From a bacterium BMS3Bbin14 (GTDB taxonomy: Bacteria > Desulfobacterota > Desulfobulbia > Desulfobulbales > Desulfobulbaceae): a stretch of 64,000 bases of DNA. The stretch spans positions 1-64,000 of the forward strand of contig BDTX01000017.1 in the NCBI GenBank assembly GCA_002897615.1, in the 5' to 3' direction. Shown in pieces: positions 42,219 through 51,890 of the stretch. A program made the translations under genes and the position numbers. Within the stretch, counting starts at the first letter, position 1, and every line of letters begins with the position of its first letter. The notes beneath the pieces are model-generated. The model was given only the letters and a program-made list of their open reading frames with translations. It was not told the DNA's origin and searched no databases.

Positions 42219-44093
42219 ATGATGAGCAAAAAAACAGCAGTTTCCCGTTCTGAGCGTTATTCGCATGTCATGCCGTTCGGGACCGAGGTCCTGCCCCATG
42301 GCGGGGTCCTGTTTCGTCTTTGGGCGCCCCGGGCCCAAACCGTCGAGTTATGCCTTGAAGAAGAAAGCGGACCACAGGAATTTTTTCCCATGGACTCTCC
42401 GGCGGCCGGCTGGTTTCAGCTTGAAGTCTCCTCGGCCGCCCCCGGTTCCCTTTACCGGTTCCGCATTGATTCGGATCTCCTGGTCCCTGATCCTGCTTCA
42501 CGCCGTCAGTTCGGCGATGTTCACGGCCCGAGCGTGGTGGTTGATCCGGAAGATTTCCCCTGGCCGGAGAACTCCTGGCCGGGCAGGCCATGGGAAGAAG
42601 CGATTATTTACGAAATACATGTCGGCGCCTTTTCGCCGGCCGGGACCTTTGCCGGGGTTGTCGATCGTCTGGATTACCTGGTTGAACTGGGCGTGACCGC
42701 CATAGAACTGATGCCGGTCGCCGACTTTCCCGGCCGCCGGAACTGGGGATATGACGGCGTCCTGTTATTTGCCCCGGCTGCCGCGTACGGCGGCCCGGCA
42801 GACCTTAAACGGTTGGTCCGGGCGGCGCATGCCAGGGGCCTGATGGTGTTCCTGGATGTGGTTTACAATCATCTGGGGCCGGAGGGGAATTACCTCCATG
42901 TCTATGGCGGCGACGTTTTTTTTACCGACCGCTATCAGACGCCCTGGGGTTCGGCGGTCAACTTTGCCGGTCAGGGCAGCCGGCCGGTTCGGGATTTTTT
43001 CATTCATAATGCCCTGTACTGGCTCGAAGAGTATCGTTTCGACGGACTTCGTTTTGATGCCGTGCACGCGATTTTCGACGATTCCAGCCCCGACATTCTG
43101 ACGGAACTGGCGGCAACGGTGCGGCAACGCCTCGGCTGCCGCCGGCATATTCACCTGGTGCTGGAAAACGACAACAACGAGGCGCATTACCTGGCCCGGA
43201 CCGGAAACGGCACTCCCGCCCACTTTACCGCGCAGTGGAATGATGATCTCCACCATGCCTGTCATGTCCTCCTGACCGGGGAGCGAACCGGCTATTACCT
43301 CGATTATGCGGATGCGCCGCTTCGGCACCTGGGTCGCTGCCTGGCCGAAGGCTTTGCCTACCAGGGGGAGGCCTCCGCCTACCGTCGCGGCACCTGCCGC
43401 GGCGAGCAAAGCGCTCATCTGCCGCCGCAGGCCTTTGTCTCTTTTTTGCAGAATCACGACCAGATCGGCAACCGGGCTCTCGGGGAGCGGCTGACCACCC
43501 TGGCCCCGGAACCGCTGCTCCGCATCACGGCGGCCCTCGTTCTCCTGGCCCCGTCACCGCCGCTGCTTTTTATGGGCGAAGAATTCGGCGCCCGTACGCC
43601 TTTTCTTTTTTTCTGTGATTTCGGAGCCGACCTGGCCCGAAGCGTGACCGAAGGCCGCCGCCGGGAATTCGCCGGTTTCCCGGAGTTTTCAGAGCCGGAG
43701 TTGCAGGCCCGTATCCCGGACCCCAATGCAATTGCCACCTTCAAGGCTTCATGCCTCTGTTGGCCGGAGCAAAAAGGCGAAACCGGCCGCCGGTTTCAGC
43801 AACTCTATACAACCCTGCTCCGGCTGCGCCGGCAGGAGATCATCCCCCGCCTGGCCGGGATGCAGGGGGGCAGGGCGGAGTACCGGGTCATCGGCTCCAA
43901 GGCGCTGCAGGTCGCCTGGGTCCTGGGCGACGGCTCCCGGCTGCGGGTGATCGTCAATTTTGCCGCGGAACCGGCAGAGTATATGCCGCCGCCCGCTGCC
44001 GCTTCGATCTACGCCGCCCCCGATTATCGGCAGGATATGTGGAGGAATAACCGGCTACCCCCGCAATCCGTTGCGTGGTTTCTGGAAACCTGA
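42219..44093 (+). CDS. treZ: Malto-oligosyltrehalose trehalohydrolase
   Basis: A 624-residue GH13 enzyme. An N-terminal E-set domain (GGVLFRLWAPRAQTVEL) is followed by the barrel with YNHLGPEGNY, the nucleophile motif GLRFDAVHAI, the acid/base region LVLENDNNEAHY and SFLQNHDQIGNR. The LGPEGNY and W-N-D-D-x-H-H-A features (QWNDDLHHACHV) distinguish TreZ from glycogen branching enzyme. It releases trehalose from the end made by TreY. The ATG at 42219 is used; the second ATG is adjacent. The TreY fusion gene follows after family A and E repeats. Confidence 0.94.
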   Translation: MMSKKTAVSRSERYSHVMPFGTEVLPHGGVLFRLWAPRAQTVELCLEEESGPQEFFPMDSPAAGWFQLEVSSAAPGSLYRFRIDSDLLVPDPASRRQFGDVHGPSVVVDPEDFPWPENSWPGRPWEEAIIYEIHVGAFSPAGTFAGVVDRLDYLVELGVTAIELMPVADFPGRRNWGYDGVLLFAPAAAYGGPADLKRLVRAAHARGLMVFLDVVYNHLGPEGNYLHVYGGDVFFTDRYQTPWGSAVNFAGQGSRPVRDFFIHNALYWLEEYRFDGLRFDAVHAIFDDSSPDILTELAATVRQRLGCRRHIHLVLENDNNEAHYLARTGNGTPAHFTAQWNDDLHHACHVLLTGERTGYYLDYADAPLRHLGRCLAEGFAYQGEASAYRRGTCRGEQSAHLPPQAFVSFLQNHDQIGNRALGERLTTLAPEPLLRITAALVLLAPSPPLLFMGEEFGARTPFLFFCDFGADLARSVTEGRRREFAGFPEFSEPELQARIPDPNAIATFKASCLCWPEQKGETGRRFQQLYTTLLRLRRQEIIPRLAGMQGGRAEYRVIGSKALQVAWVLGDGSRLRVIVNFAAEPAEYMPPPAAASIYAAPDYRQDMWRNNRLPPQSVAWFLET

Positions 44094-44104
44094 TGTCCTG
44101 TCAA

Positions 44105-44289
44105 GCAAGGCGGCAACGATGTTGATTATCCTGGTGTGATATCAAGGAGTTGTCAACGCAGCAGATGCGCCGTTATCGGGCGGACCGGAGGGCGGCGCGG
44201 TGAAGATCGAAAAATGCATGTATTTAGCAATAATACAATAAATCCCACATATTACATGAAGGACGATCTCAAGCCGTCACGGATTCAGG
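44105..44289 (+). mobile_element. Left-truncated family A element joined to family E
   Basis: The match begins at GCAAGGCGGCAACGATG and runs to CACGGATTCAGG (185 bp). The first 35 bp are missing and replaced by GATGTCCTGTCAA. The right end abuts family E. Confidence 0.85.
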
Positions 44290-44526
44290 ATATTGTTCAT
44301 TTTCTTTGCTTGCCCAAAGAAAACGAACCAAAAGAAAAGGCACCCGTGTCACTTGGTCCTTCGGACAGCCCTGTGCTCCTCGAAGCTGTCGGGGTTTTGA
44401 AAACTCGCTGCGCTCAAACAGTTCAAAATCCTTTATCGACAACTTCTCCGGTGCTCGGCAAGTGCCAATGGGGGAAAAGCAACGCTATGGTGTTGAGCGC
44501 GTTCCCCTTGAGGGGGCTTCATGAGG
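44290..44526 (+). repeat. Family E repeat, second copy
   Basis: Inverted relative to 10427-10653. It starts ATATTGTTCATTTTCTTTGC and passes through CACCCGTGTCACTTGG to GGGGCTTCATGAGGA. An open frame spanning families A and E recurs at both sites, but it follows the repeats rather than a gene. The rest of the gap to 44660 shows nothing. Confidence 0.8.
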
Positions 44527-44660
44527 ACTCCCGCTCCTGCGGGAGGAGTATTACCTGACACTGAACTGCAGGTAACTCATCACAGGATATATAATAACTA
44601 GGCGGTTTCACGTGCTCAATCGCTGTAAGTGATCAGGCATTGTGTGGAGAGCAGGACCGA

Positions 44661-47600
44661 ATGGACGAGGAAATATTTCAAAAATTTTGTGCTTTTTTCG
44701 GCCTGGCGACTTGTTCGCCTGACCTGGAGGGGCCGGGGCTGTCGCCGGCGGCCCGACAGGATATCCTGGCTGCTTTCGGCATTGACGGCTCTGACGAGGA
44801 GGCGCTCGCCCGGTCCCTTGTCGATCTGCAATGGCAGGCCTGGCGGCAGGTCGTGGAGCCGGTCCTGGTCGTAACGGAAAAGACGGAGCCGCTCTCTTTT
44901 ACAATCCGGCTGCCAGAAGAGAGCTCCGGCCAGCCGCTCCAATGGACCCTGACGGAAGAGAACGGCGAAACCCATGCCGGCGATGTCACGCCGGCCAAGA
45001 TGCCGGTGACGGGCAGGGCCGAATTCAACGGCACCGGATATGTCGCCGTACAACTGTCGCTCTCCGTGGCCTTGCCATGCGGCTACCACCGGCTGGCCCT
45101 TGCCGCCGGGCAGAGCGACCTTGCCGGGCCGGCGGCGGGCTGTCTCGTTATCGTCACTCCCGGGACCTGCTCTGTTCCTCCGGGTTTGCAGGGGCAGACC
45201 CGGATCTGGGGGATTTCCTGCCGGGTGGATACCCTCAGCTCCGGCAGGAACTGGGGCGCCGGCGATTTCTCCGACCTTAAAGAGCTGCTGTTCCGGTCGG
45301 CCGAAGAGGGGGCCGGCGCCCTGGCGATCAGTCCGCTGCAAGCCCGGATTCCGGGGCAGAGCGGGCGGCCTTTTTCAGCTCAGGTTTCCAGCCTTTGTTT
45401 TCCCGATTTTGTTTCTCTCGATCCGGAAGTTATCGCCGACTTCAGTGAAAGCAAGGCGGCCCGGGATTTTTTTCAGGACTTGGATTTTCAGCTGCGGCTG
45501 GCCTCTCTCCGCAATCAGCAACTTGTTCCTCTTGAAGAAGTGAGGGCGGCTAAAATAGCATTGTGCGAGTTGCTCTGGCATCATTTTCAACAGCATCACC
45601 TGGAGCCGGAACTCGAAAGAGGCAGGGAATTCCGTGATTTTCAACAGGCCGGCGGCGAGGAACTGCGGGCATACTCACTCTTTGAAGCCTTGCGGGAGCA
45701 TTTAAGGACCCAGGGTGAAGGATGGAGCGACTGGCACGGCTGGCCGCAAGATTTCCGGGACCAGCACTCTGCCGCGGTTGCCGATTTTGCGCTGGCAAAC
45801 CGGGACCGCATTGAATTTTATCAATATCTCCTGTGGCAGACGGAGCTCCAGCTGACGGCGGTAGGCCGGCGGTCGATGGAACTCGGCCTCAAGGTCGGTC
45901 TCATCGGGACGCTTGCCGCCAGTCTCCATCCGGGTGGTTTCGAAACATGGTACCGGCCGCAGCTTTTTGCCCTGAATCCGGCCGGGGCAATCTCGTTCCC
46001 CGGGGGGCGGGGCATGGGCCGGGACGGCTGCCCGCCCCTGCTGCCCGCCGGGTTGAAGGGTGCGGCATATGCGCCGTTCATCGCCGCCCTCCAGGCCAAT
46101 ATGCGCCATGCCGGTGCACTGTGCATCAACCATGCGACTATCGCCGGACCACGATGCCGGCTGCCGGCCGCGGCCGCGTTTTCCGGCTCGGTTTTCCTCC
46201 AGTACCCCGTTGCCGAACTCCTGGGAATCATTGCCCTGGAAAGCCGGCGCAACCACTGCCTGGTGATCTGTGAACATGACGAAGAGCTGCCGGCAGATTT
46301 TCGCCGGCAGCTTGAGCGGATGGCCATTCTCTCTTACCGGCCCGGACATTTTGCCACAACTTCCAGCGGAGACTGGCTCGCTCCCGAACACTACCCGTCT
46401 CTCTCGATGGTGGCGGCGAGCAGCAATGAGCTGACGACCCTGAATGGTTACTGGCTGGGCAAGGATATCGACCTGTTGTCGGCAACCGGGGCCGCGGCGG
46501 CTCCGGCGTGGCGGGAAAAGAGCATCATTGCCCGGGCGGCGGACCGGGCCCGGCTGCTGGTCGCCCTGCACCGACAGGGGTTGCTGCCGGACGGGTATGA
46601 TGTGGATCCCGCGACCGTGCCCTGGCTGTCGCCGGCCCTGGTCCGGTCGGTTCATCTTTTTCTGGCCGGCTCGGCGGCGAAAATATGTCTGCTGCCGCTC
46701 CAGGATAATCCTTCTTTCCAGGAAAGACACGGGGTTGACGAGCAATCCCTTGATCTGCCGGGTTGGGAACGCAAACTGCCGCTGGATATCGAAAACATCC
46801 GGGAGGATGAGCAGCTTGTCAGTCTCATGCGGAGTTTTTGTGCCGAGCGGGGGGAGGGCATTGTCCGGCCGTCGGCCCTGCCGGTCGACCGGACCGCCGT
46901 CATCCCCGGGGCCTTTTACCGCCTGCAGCTCAACCACGATTTTACCTTCCGCCAGGCCGCGGAGGTGGTGCCGTACCTGGATTCCCTGGGGATCAGTCAT
47001 TGTTACACGTCGCCGTATCTTAAGGCGCGGCCGGGCAGTTCGCACGGCTACGATATCATTGATCATGCAAACCTGAACCCGGAGATCGGCAGCCGGGAAG
47101 AATATGAAGAGTTGGTCGCCGCCCTTGACCGTCACGGTATGGCCCAGATCCTGGACATGGTGCCCAACCACATGGGAGTCGGCTCGGACAATAAATGGTG
47201 GCTTGATGTCCTGGAAAACGGCCGGGCCTCACAGTATGCCGATTTTTTTGATATCAACTGGGATCCGCAGCAGCGGGGACTCAAGGGCCGGGTGTTGCTG
47301 CCGGTGCTGGGCGATTATTACGGGTCGGTCCTTGAGGGGAGTGAGTTGCACCTTGAGTTCAGCCTCGAAAAGGGCACCTTCCGCATCACCTATTACGGGC
47401 ATTCTTTCCCGCTTGATCCCTGTTCGTATCCCTTTATCCTCGGGCATGATCTCGGCCGGCTGGAGGCCCTGCTCGGCTCCCGGCACCAGGGGGTGCACGA
47501 ACTGCAAAACCTGATCTCCTCCTTTGCCAATCTGCCGGGCCGGGAGGAAACCGACCCTGAACAGGTCCGGACGCGCTACCGCAACAAGGAGGTTTTGAAA

Positions 47601-49838
47601 AAATTACTGGCCCGTCTGTGCCGGGAAATTCCTGAAATCGCGACCTTCATAGAGGGAAATGTTGTCTTGCTCAACGGGGAAAAAGGCTGTTCGGAAAGTT
47701 ACAACCTGCTCCATAAGCTCCTGAACATGCAGGCCTACCGGCTTGCCTTCTGGCGCGTGGCTTCCGACGAGATAAACTATCGCCGCTTTTTCGATATCAA
47801 CGACCTGGCCGGCGTCCGCGCGGAAAACCAAAGGGTCTTCGAAGAAACGCACCGGTTTGTCTTTGACCTGATCGCAACCGGCAAAGTGGACGGTCTGCGT
47901 ATCGACCATCCGGACGGACTCTATGATCCCCGCCAGTATTGCTCCCGCTTGCAGGCGGCCGCCAGCGGTGAAATCGCTGCCAGCGAAAAAGTCCTGCCGG
48001 CGGAACTCCTCCTTAAGGAGAGGCCCTTGCCTCTCTACGTGGTGGTCGAGAAAATTCTGGCCGATTTTGAACACCTGCCGGCAGACTGGCTGGTCCACGG
48101 GACAACCGGTTACGATTTCAGCGTCGTCCTCAACGGCCTTTTCGTGGATGCAACCGCGGAAAAGACGTTCACCCGCATCTATCACCGCTTTATCGGCCAC
48201 AGCATGGACTTCGAGTTGCTGCTCTATAACTGCAAGAAACTGATCATCAAGACCGCCATGGCCGGGGAGCTGAATGTCCTGGCCGACGAACTGCACCGGC
48301 TCGGCCAGATGAACCGTTTCACCCGGGATTACACCTTGAACCATCTCCGTGAAACCCTTATCGAAATTATTTCCTGCTTCCCGGTGTACCGGACATACAT
48401 AACCGGCGACCGGATCTCCCAGGATGACCGGAATTATGTGGAGTGGGCCGTCTCCAAGGCAAAAAGCCGGCAACAGGCGGAAGATCCCGCTATTTACGAC
48501 TTTATGCAGGCGACCCTGCTGCTGGAAATTGAAGCCGGCAAGGGCAATGTCCTGCAGAACACGGCAAAAAAATTCGTGATGAAGCTGCAGCAATACACCG
48601 GGCCGGTCATGGCCAAGGGGCTGGAGGATACCTGTTTTTATATTTACAACCGTCTGCTGTCGCTGAACGAGGTTGGCGGCGACCCCCGCCGCTTCGGGGT
48701 CTCGGTGGCGGCGTTTCATCATGCCAACCGGGAAAGAAACAGCTACTGGCCCCATGCGATGCTCAACACCTCGACCCACGACAGTAAACGGAGTGAGGAT
48801 CTCCGGGCCAGGATAAATGTATTGTCTGAAATGCCCGGGGAGTGGCAAAAGGCCCTGGCGCGCTGGAGCCATTGTAATCGCGGCTTCCGGACCAAAGTCG
48901 GTCACGGCCCGGCGCCCTCGAAAAATGATGAATACGCCCTGTACCAGAACCTGGTGGGGGTGTGGCCTTTCGAGCGGATGGACCGGGAGAACCGGGTATC
49001 CCTGGCCGGCCGAATCGAGCAATACATGTTGAAGGTGATCAGGGAGGCGAAGGTTCATACCAGCTGGATCAATCAGAACCGGGCCTACGAGGAGGCGATG
49101 TCACAATTTGTCCGGCGGATTCTCGATGAAAAAAATGCTTTTTTAGAGGATTTTGTGCCTTTTCAGAAGAAAATCGCCTGGTTCGGCATGCTCAACAGTC
49201 TGGCCCAACTCCTGCTTAAACTGACGTCACCCGGGATTCCCGATACCTACCAGGGAACGGAGACCTGGCATTTCCGCCTGGTCGACCCGGACAACCGGCG
49301 GCCGGTTGATTTTCACCAACGAAAAGAAATGCTGGCCGAACTGCAGAGGTTCATGTCGGTTGCCCCGGCGGCCCTTGCCGAAAGGGCCGGGCAACTGCTG
49401 CAGACCATGACCGATGGCCGGGTCAAGATGTATGTTCTTTGGAAAACGCTGGCCTTCCGGCGCCTGCACAGCGAACTCTTCGAGCGGGGTTCGTATCTGC
49501 CCCTGACCGTGAAAGGGAGGAAAAAGGATCACCTCTGCGCCTTTATGAGAATTCTGGCTGAACACCCGGTCATTGTCGTCGTGCCGCGCCTGTCCGCCCG
49601 TCTCCTCGGCAACGACGAGAGCCGCCTGCCCCTGGGGCCGGAGGCGTGGTCGAACACCGCAATCGTGCTGCCCGGCAACCTGCCGCCGCAGTCATATACC
49701 AACGTATTGACCGGGGAAGAGATTCTGCCCAGTGGACCTGATAATAACAGGCTGGCCGCCGCCGAACTCCTGCGGAGTTTCCCGGTATGCCTGTTGGATA
49801 AAACCTCTGAATTTGAAACAGGAGTGTGCCATGACTGA
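44661..49838 (+). CDS. treY: Degenerate GH77-maltooligosyltrehalose synthase (TreY) fusion
   Basis: A 1725-residue protein. Residues about 1-720 resemble 4-alpha-glucanotransferase (MalQ, GH77): YQYLLWQTELQL, HPGGFETWYRPQLFALNPAG, LGIIALESRRNHCLVI. Its active site is altered: the RIDH nucleophile motif reads CINH (Asn490), Glu538 remains, and the THD motif reads SNE (589-590). Residues about 745-1725 are TreY (GH13) with intact catalytic residues: Asp1082 (GLRIDHPDG), Glu1130 (VVVEKIL), Asp1374 (NTSTHDSKRSED). TreY converts the reducing end of maltodextrin to trehalose for TreZ. The ATG at 44661 is preferred (GCAGGA nearby) over the TTG at 44640. It overlaps the DUF5752 gene by 8 bp. Confidence 0.9.
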   Translation: MDEEIFQKFCAFFGLATCSPDLEGPGLSPAARQDILAAFGIDGSDEEALARSLVDLQWQAWRQVVEPVLVVTEKTEPLSFTIRLPEESSGQPLQWTLTEENGETHAGDVTPAKMPVTGRAEFNGTGYVAVQLSLSVALPCGYHRLALAAGQSDLAGPAAGCLVIVTPGTCSVPPGLQGQTRIWGISCRVDTLSSGRNWGAGDFSDLKELLFRSAEEGAGALAISPLQARIPGQSGRPFSAQVSSLCFPDFVSLDPEVIADFSESKAARDFFQDLDFQLRLASLRNQQLVPLEEVRAAKIALCELLWHHFQQHHLEPELERGREFRDFQQAGGEELRAYSLFEALREHLRTQGEGWSDWHGWPQDFRDQHSAAVADFALANRDRIEFYQYLLWQTELQLTAVGRRSMELGLKVGLIGTLAASLHPGGFETWYRPQLFALNPAGAISFPGGRGMGRDGCPPLLPAGLKGAAYAPFIAALQANMRHAGALCINHATIAGPRCRLPAAAAFSGSVFLQYPVAELLGIIALESRRNHCLVICEHDEELPADFRRQLERMAILSYRPGHFATTSSGDWLAPEHYPSLSMVAASSNELTTLNGYWLGKDIDLLSATGAAAAPAWREKSIIARAADRARLLVALHRQGLLPDGYDVDPATVPWLSPALVRSVHLFLAGSAAKICLLPLQDNPSFQERHGVDEQSLDLPGWERKLPLDIENIREDEQLVSLMRSFCAERGEGIVRPSALPVDRTAVIPGAFYRLQLNHDFTFRQAAEVVPYLDSLGISHCYTSPYLKARPGSSHGYDIIDHANLNPEIGSREEYEELVAALDRHGMAQILDMVPNHMGVGSDNKWWLDVLENGRASQYADFFDINWDPQQRGLKGRVLLPVLGDYYGSVLEGSELHLEFSLEKGTFRITYYGHSFPLDPCSYPFILGHDLGRLEALLGSRHQGVHELQNLISSFANLPGREETDPEQVRTRYRNKEVLKKLLARLCREIPEIATFIEGNVVLLNGEKGCSESYNLLHKLLNMQAYRLAFWRVASDEINYRRFFDINDLAGVRAENQRVFEETHRFVFDLIATGKVDGLRIDHPDGLYDPRQYCSRLQAAASGEIAASEKVLPAELLLKERPLPLYVVVEKILADFEHLPADWLVHGTTGYDFSVVLNGLFVDATAEKTFTRIYHRFIGHSMDFELLLYNCKKLIIKTAMAGELNVLADELHRLGQMNRFTRDYTLNHLRETLIEIISCFPVYRTYITGDRISQDDRNYVEWAVSKAKSRQQAEDPAIYDFMQATLLLEIEAGKGNVLQNTAKKFVMKLQQYTGPVMAKGLEDTCFYIYNRLLSLNEVGGDPRRFGVSVAAFHHANRERNSYWPHAMLNTSTHDSKRSEDLRARINVLSEMPGEWQKALARWSHCNRGFRTKVGHGPAPSKNDEYALYQNLVGVWPFERMDRENRVSLAGRIEQYMLKVIREAKVHTSWINQNRAYEEAMSQFVRRILDEKNAFLEDFVPFQKKIAWFGMLNSLAQLLLKLTSPGIPDTYQGTETWHFRLVDPDNRRPVDFHQRKEMLAELQRFMSVAPAALAERAGQLLQTMTDGRVKMYVLWKTLAFRRLHSELFERGSYLPLTVKGRKKDHLCAFMRILAEHPVIVVVPRLSARLLGNDESRLPLGPEAWSNTAIVLPGNLPPQSYTNVLTGEEILPSGPDNNRLAAAELLRSFPVCLLDKTSEFETGVCHD

Positions 49839-50526
49839 TACCAGCATCCCCCAGTCCGCCCCGGAAGCTACCCAGGATTTCAGTATCAAGGACTGTGCCC
49901 TGATCGCCATTGCCACGGGCCACAGTGCCCTGACCGTAAAGGAACTGCGCAACAGCCTGCTGACCATCAGCGCCGACAGCATCTATTACCATTTCTGGGG
50001 CGGCCTGCTGCATCCCCGTTTTGAAGAGCGTGAATATAATAATGATTTTGCTGCCTGGGCCTGGTATGGCCTGCATGACGGGGCGCTGGCCGAACGGCTG
50101 GCGGTCGTCGACCCCACGGAATTCGACAGCCTTGAGGCTATTCGCCATGAACTCGTTGAAATCGTGGAGGAACGGCTGGACGAAAAGGAGTGCCTGGCCT
50201 GGATGGGCGCCACCTCTCCCTTCGAATTCATCCGTTCCCAGATTGTGGTCTTCGATACCCGGAAAAAGACGACCGCTCCCGCAGAGCTGGCGGCTCTCCT
50301 GCCGACCATTTCCGCCAGCAGCATTTTTTATCATTTTATCGATGCCCGCAGAAGGCTGGCCCACCACGGTGACGATTTCAGTTTCTGGCTCTCCAGTTTC
50401 AACGGCCGTTACCAGGGGCTCTGCGACAAGCTTGATGCCATTGATCCTTACTTCGGCTCCCTGACCCAGCTCAAAAAACAACTGGTCGGGCTGTTTCAGG
50501 AGCAATTTGCCAAGGAGGCGGTATGA
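49831..50526 (+). CDS. DUF5752-like protein with internal duplication
   Basis: A 231-residue protein made of two related halves. Residues about 25-120 hold SLLTISADSIYYHFWGGLL and 135-230 hold ALLPTISASSIFYHFIDARR; each ends in a helical LVEIVEERL/LVGLFQEQF segment. This matches the family placed next to trehalose glycosyltransferases, whose role is not known. The ATG at 49831 has CAGGAG 8 nt upstream and lies inside the end of treY. Its stop overlaps the glycosyltransferase start (ATGA). Such tight coupling suggests a partner or regulator of TreT. Confidence 0.8.
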   Translation: MTDTSIPQSAPEATQDFSIKDCALIAIATGHSALTVKELRNSLLTISADSIYYHFWGGLLHPRFEEREYNNDFAAWAWYGLHDGALAERLAVVDPTEFDSLEAIRHELVEIVEERLDEKECLAWMGATSPFEFIRSQIVVFDTRKKTTAPAELAALLPTISASSIFYHFIDARRRLAHHGDDFSFWLSSFNGRYQGLCDKLDAIDPYFGSLTQLKKQLVGLFQEQFAKEAV

Positions 50527-51764
50527 CTAATCTTCTTGAATCTTATGCCGACATTGCCGGTCAGGATGTAATCAACCATCTTCGCCAGTTGTCCGAGCCT
50601 CTCCGCGGCATGAAGGTCGTGCATGTCAATTCGACCAGGATCGGCGGCGGCGTTGCGGAAATCCTGGGGAAGCTGGTGCCTCTCATGCAGGATCTGTCCA
50701 TTGATACGTCATGGGAGGTCCTGGAAGGAAATGAAGAGTTTTACCAGTGTACAAAAGGGATGCACAATGCCCTGCAGGGGAATCATACACAAATCGCCGA
50801 TCATCTCCTGGGCACCTATGAACAGGTCAACCGGGACAATGCCGAAAGGCTGCGCGACAAACTGGAAGACGCCGATTTTGTCTTCATCCATGATCCCCAG
50901 CCGGCCCCGTTCCTGCTGAACTGTCCCAATCGCCGGGGGAAATGGATATGGCGCTGCCACATTGACGTCAGCCGTCCCTTCCGGCCGGTCTGGAAATATC
51001 TGCGCCGGTTTGTCCGGGAGTATGACGCCAGCATTTTCTCCCTTGCCGGTTTCGCCCAGACCCTGCCGCACCCGCAGTACATCATTCCGCCGAGCATTGA
51101 TCCGCTCAGTGAAAAAAACATGGAATTGCCGGAAGACGATGTCCGGGCCGTGTTCACCGACTTTAACCTGGATCCGGGCAGACCCCTCCTGGTCCAGGTT
51201 TCACGTTTTGACCGCTTCAAAGATCCGCTCGGCGTCATCCGTGCCTATCGGCTGGTCAAGAAGTTTGTGCCCGGCCAGCAGCTTGTGCTCGCCGGCGGCG
51301 GGGCGACCGATGATCCCGAGGGAAAGATTGTCCTGCACGAGGTGCGGGAGGCCGCAGCCGGCGATCCCGATATTCATGTGCAGTCATTGCCGCCGGATTC
51401 CAACCGGACCATCAACGCCCTGCAACGGGCCGCTGATATTGTTCTCCAGAAATCAGTCAGGGAGGGGTTTGGTCTCACGGTTACCGAGGCCATGTGGAAG
51501 GGGAAACCGGTTATCGGCGGCAATACCGGCGGCATCCGGCTGCAGGTTATCAACTTTAACACCGGCTTCCTGGTCAACACTCCGGAAGGCGCCGCGCTCC
51601 GCATCCGTTACCTGCTTCATCAGCCGGAAAAGATGCACGAGATGGGCAACAAGGCAAAGGAGTTTGTCCGGGAAAATTTTCTGCTTACCCGCCACCTGCG
51701 TGAATACCTTACACTGATACTCAGTCTCCATTACGGCAGCACGGATAGAATAGAACTGGGGTGA
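50523..51764 (+). CDS. treT: TreT-like trehalose glycosyltransferase (GT4)
   Basis: A 413-residue GT-B retaining glycosyltransferase. N-domain KVVHVNSTRIGGGVAEIL and IHDPQPAPFL; C-domain VSRFDRFKDPLGVIRAYR and the E-x7-E motif in REGFGLTVTEAMWKG, followed by PVIGGNTGGI. The pattern is that of trehalose glycosyl-transferring synthase, which joins NDP-glucose and glucose reversibly. A general sucrose/trehalose-type GT4 role is the alternative. The start ATG at 50523 overlaps the DUF5752 stop by 4 bp. It gives the locus a trehalose route independent of TreYZ. Confidence 0.88.
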   Translation: MTNLLESYADIAGQDVINHLRQLSEPLRGMKVVHVNSTRIGGGVAEILGKLVPLMQDLSIDTSWEVLEGNEEFYQCTKGMHNALQGNHTQIADHLLGTYEQVNRDNAERLRDKLEDADFVFIHDPQPAPFLLNCPNRRGKWIWRCHIDVSRPFRPVWKYLRRFVREYDASIFSLAGFAQTLPHPQYIIPPSIDPLSEKNMELPEDDVRAVFTDFNLDPGRPLLVQVSRFDRFKDPLGVIRAYRLVKKFVPGQQLVLAGGGATDDPEGKIVLHEVREAAAGDPDIHVQSLPPDSNRTINALQRAADIVLQKSVREGFGLTVTEAMWKGKPVIGGNTGGIRLQVINFNTGFLVNTPEGAALRIRYLLHQPEKMHEMGNKAKEFVRENFLLTRHLREYLTLILSLHYGSTDRIELG

Positions 51765-51823
51765 AGGAGCGCGGTTTTTTAGGTCATCCTTGATAATTTT
51801 TTCCGGTAATCCGGGATGATGCG

Positions 51824-51890
51824 CTTGGGGCAGCAGGCGTCTCTGGGCGGCAGGCAGAATGTCCATGGCCGGTTCGAAGATGCGACTCAT
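51824..51890 (-). pseudogene. Truncated AbiEii-type toxin gene (N-terminal stub)
   Basis: From the ATG at 51890 the frame reads MSRIFEPAMDILPAAQRRLL, very like the opening of AbiEii/AbiGii nucleotidyltransferase toxins (FEP-x-DILP-x-x-QR). Similarity stops after about 22 residues; the frame then runs through unrelated sequence into the antisense of treT. The start overlaps the antitoxin-like stop by 4 bp, as in intact pairs. The nucleotidyltransferase domain is absent. Confidence 0.6.
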
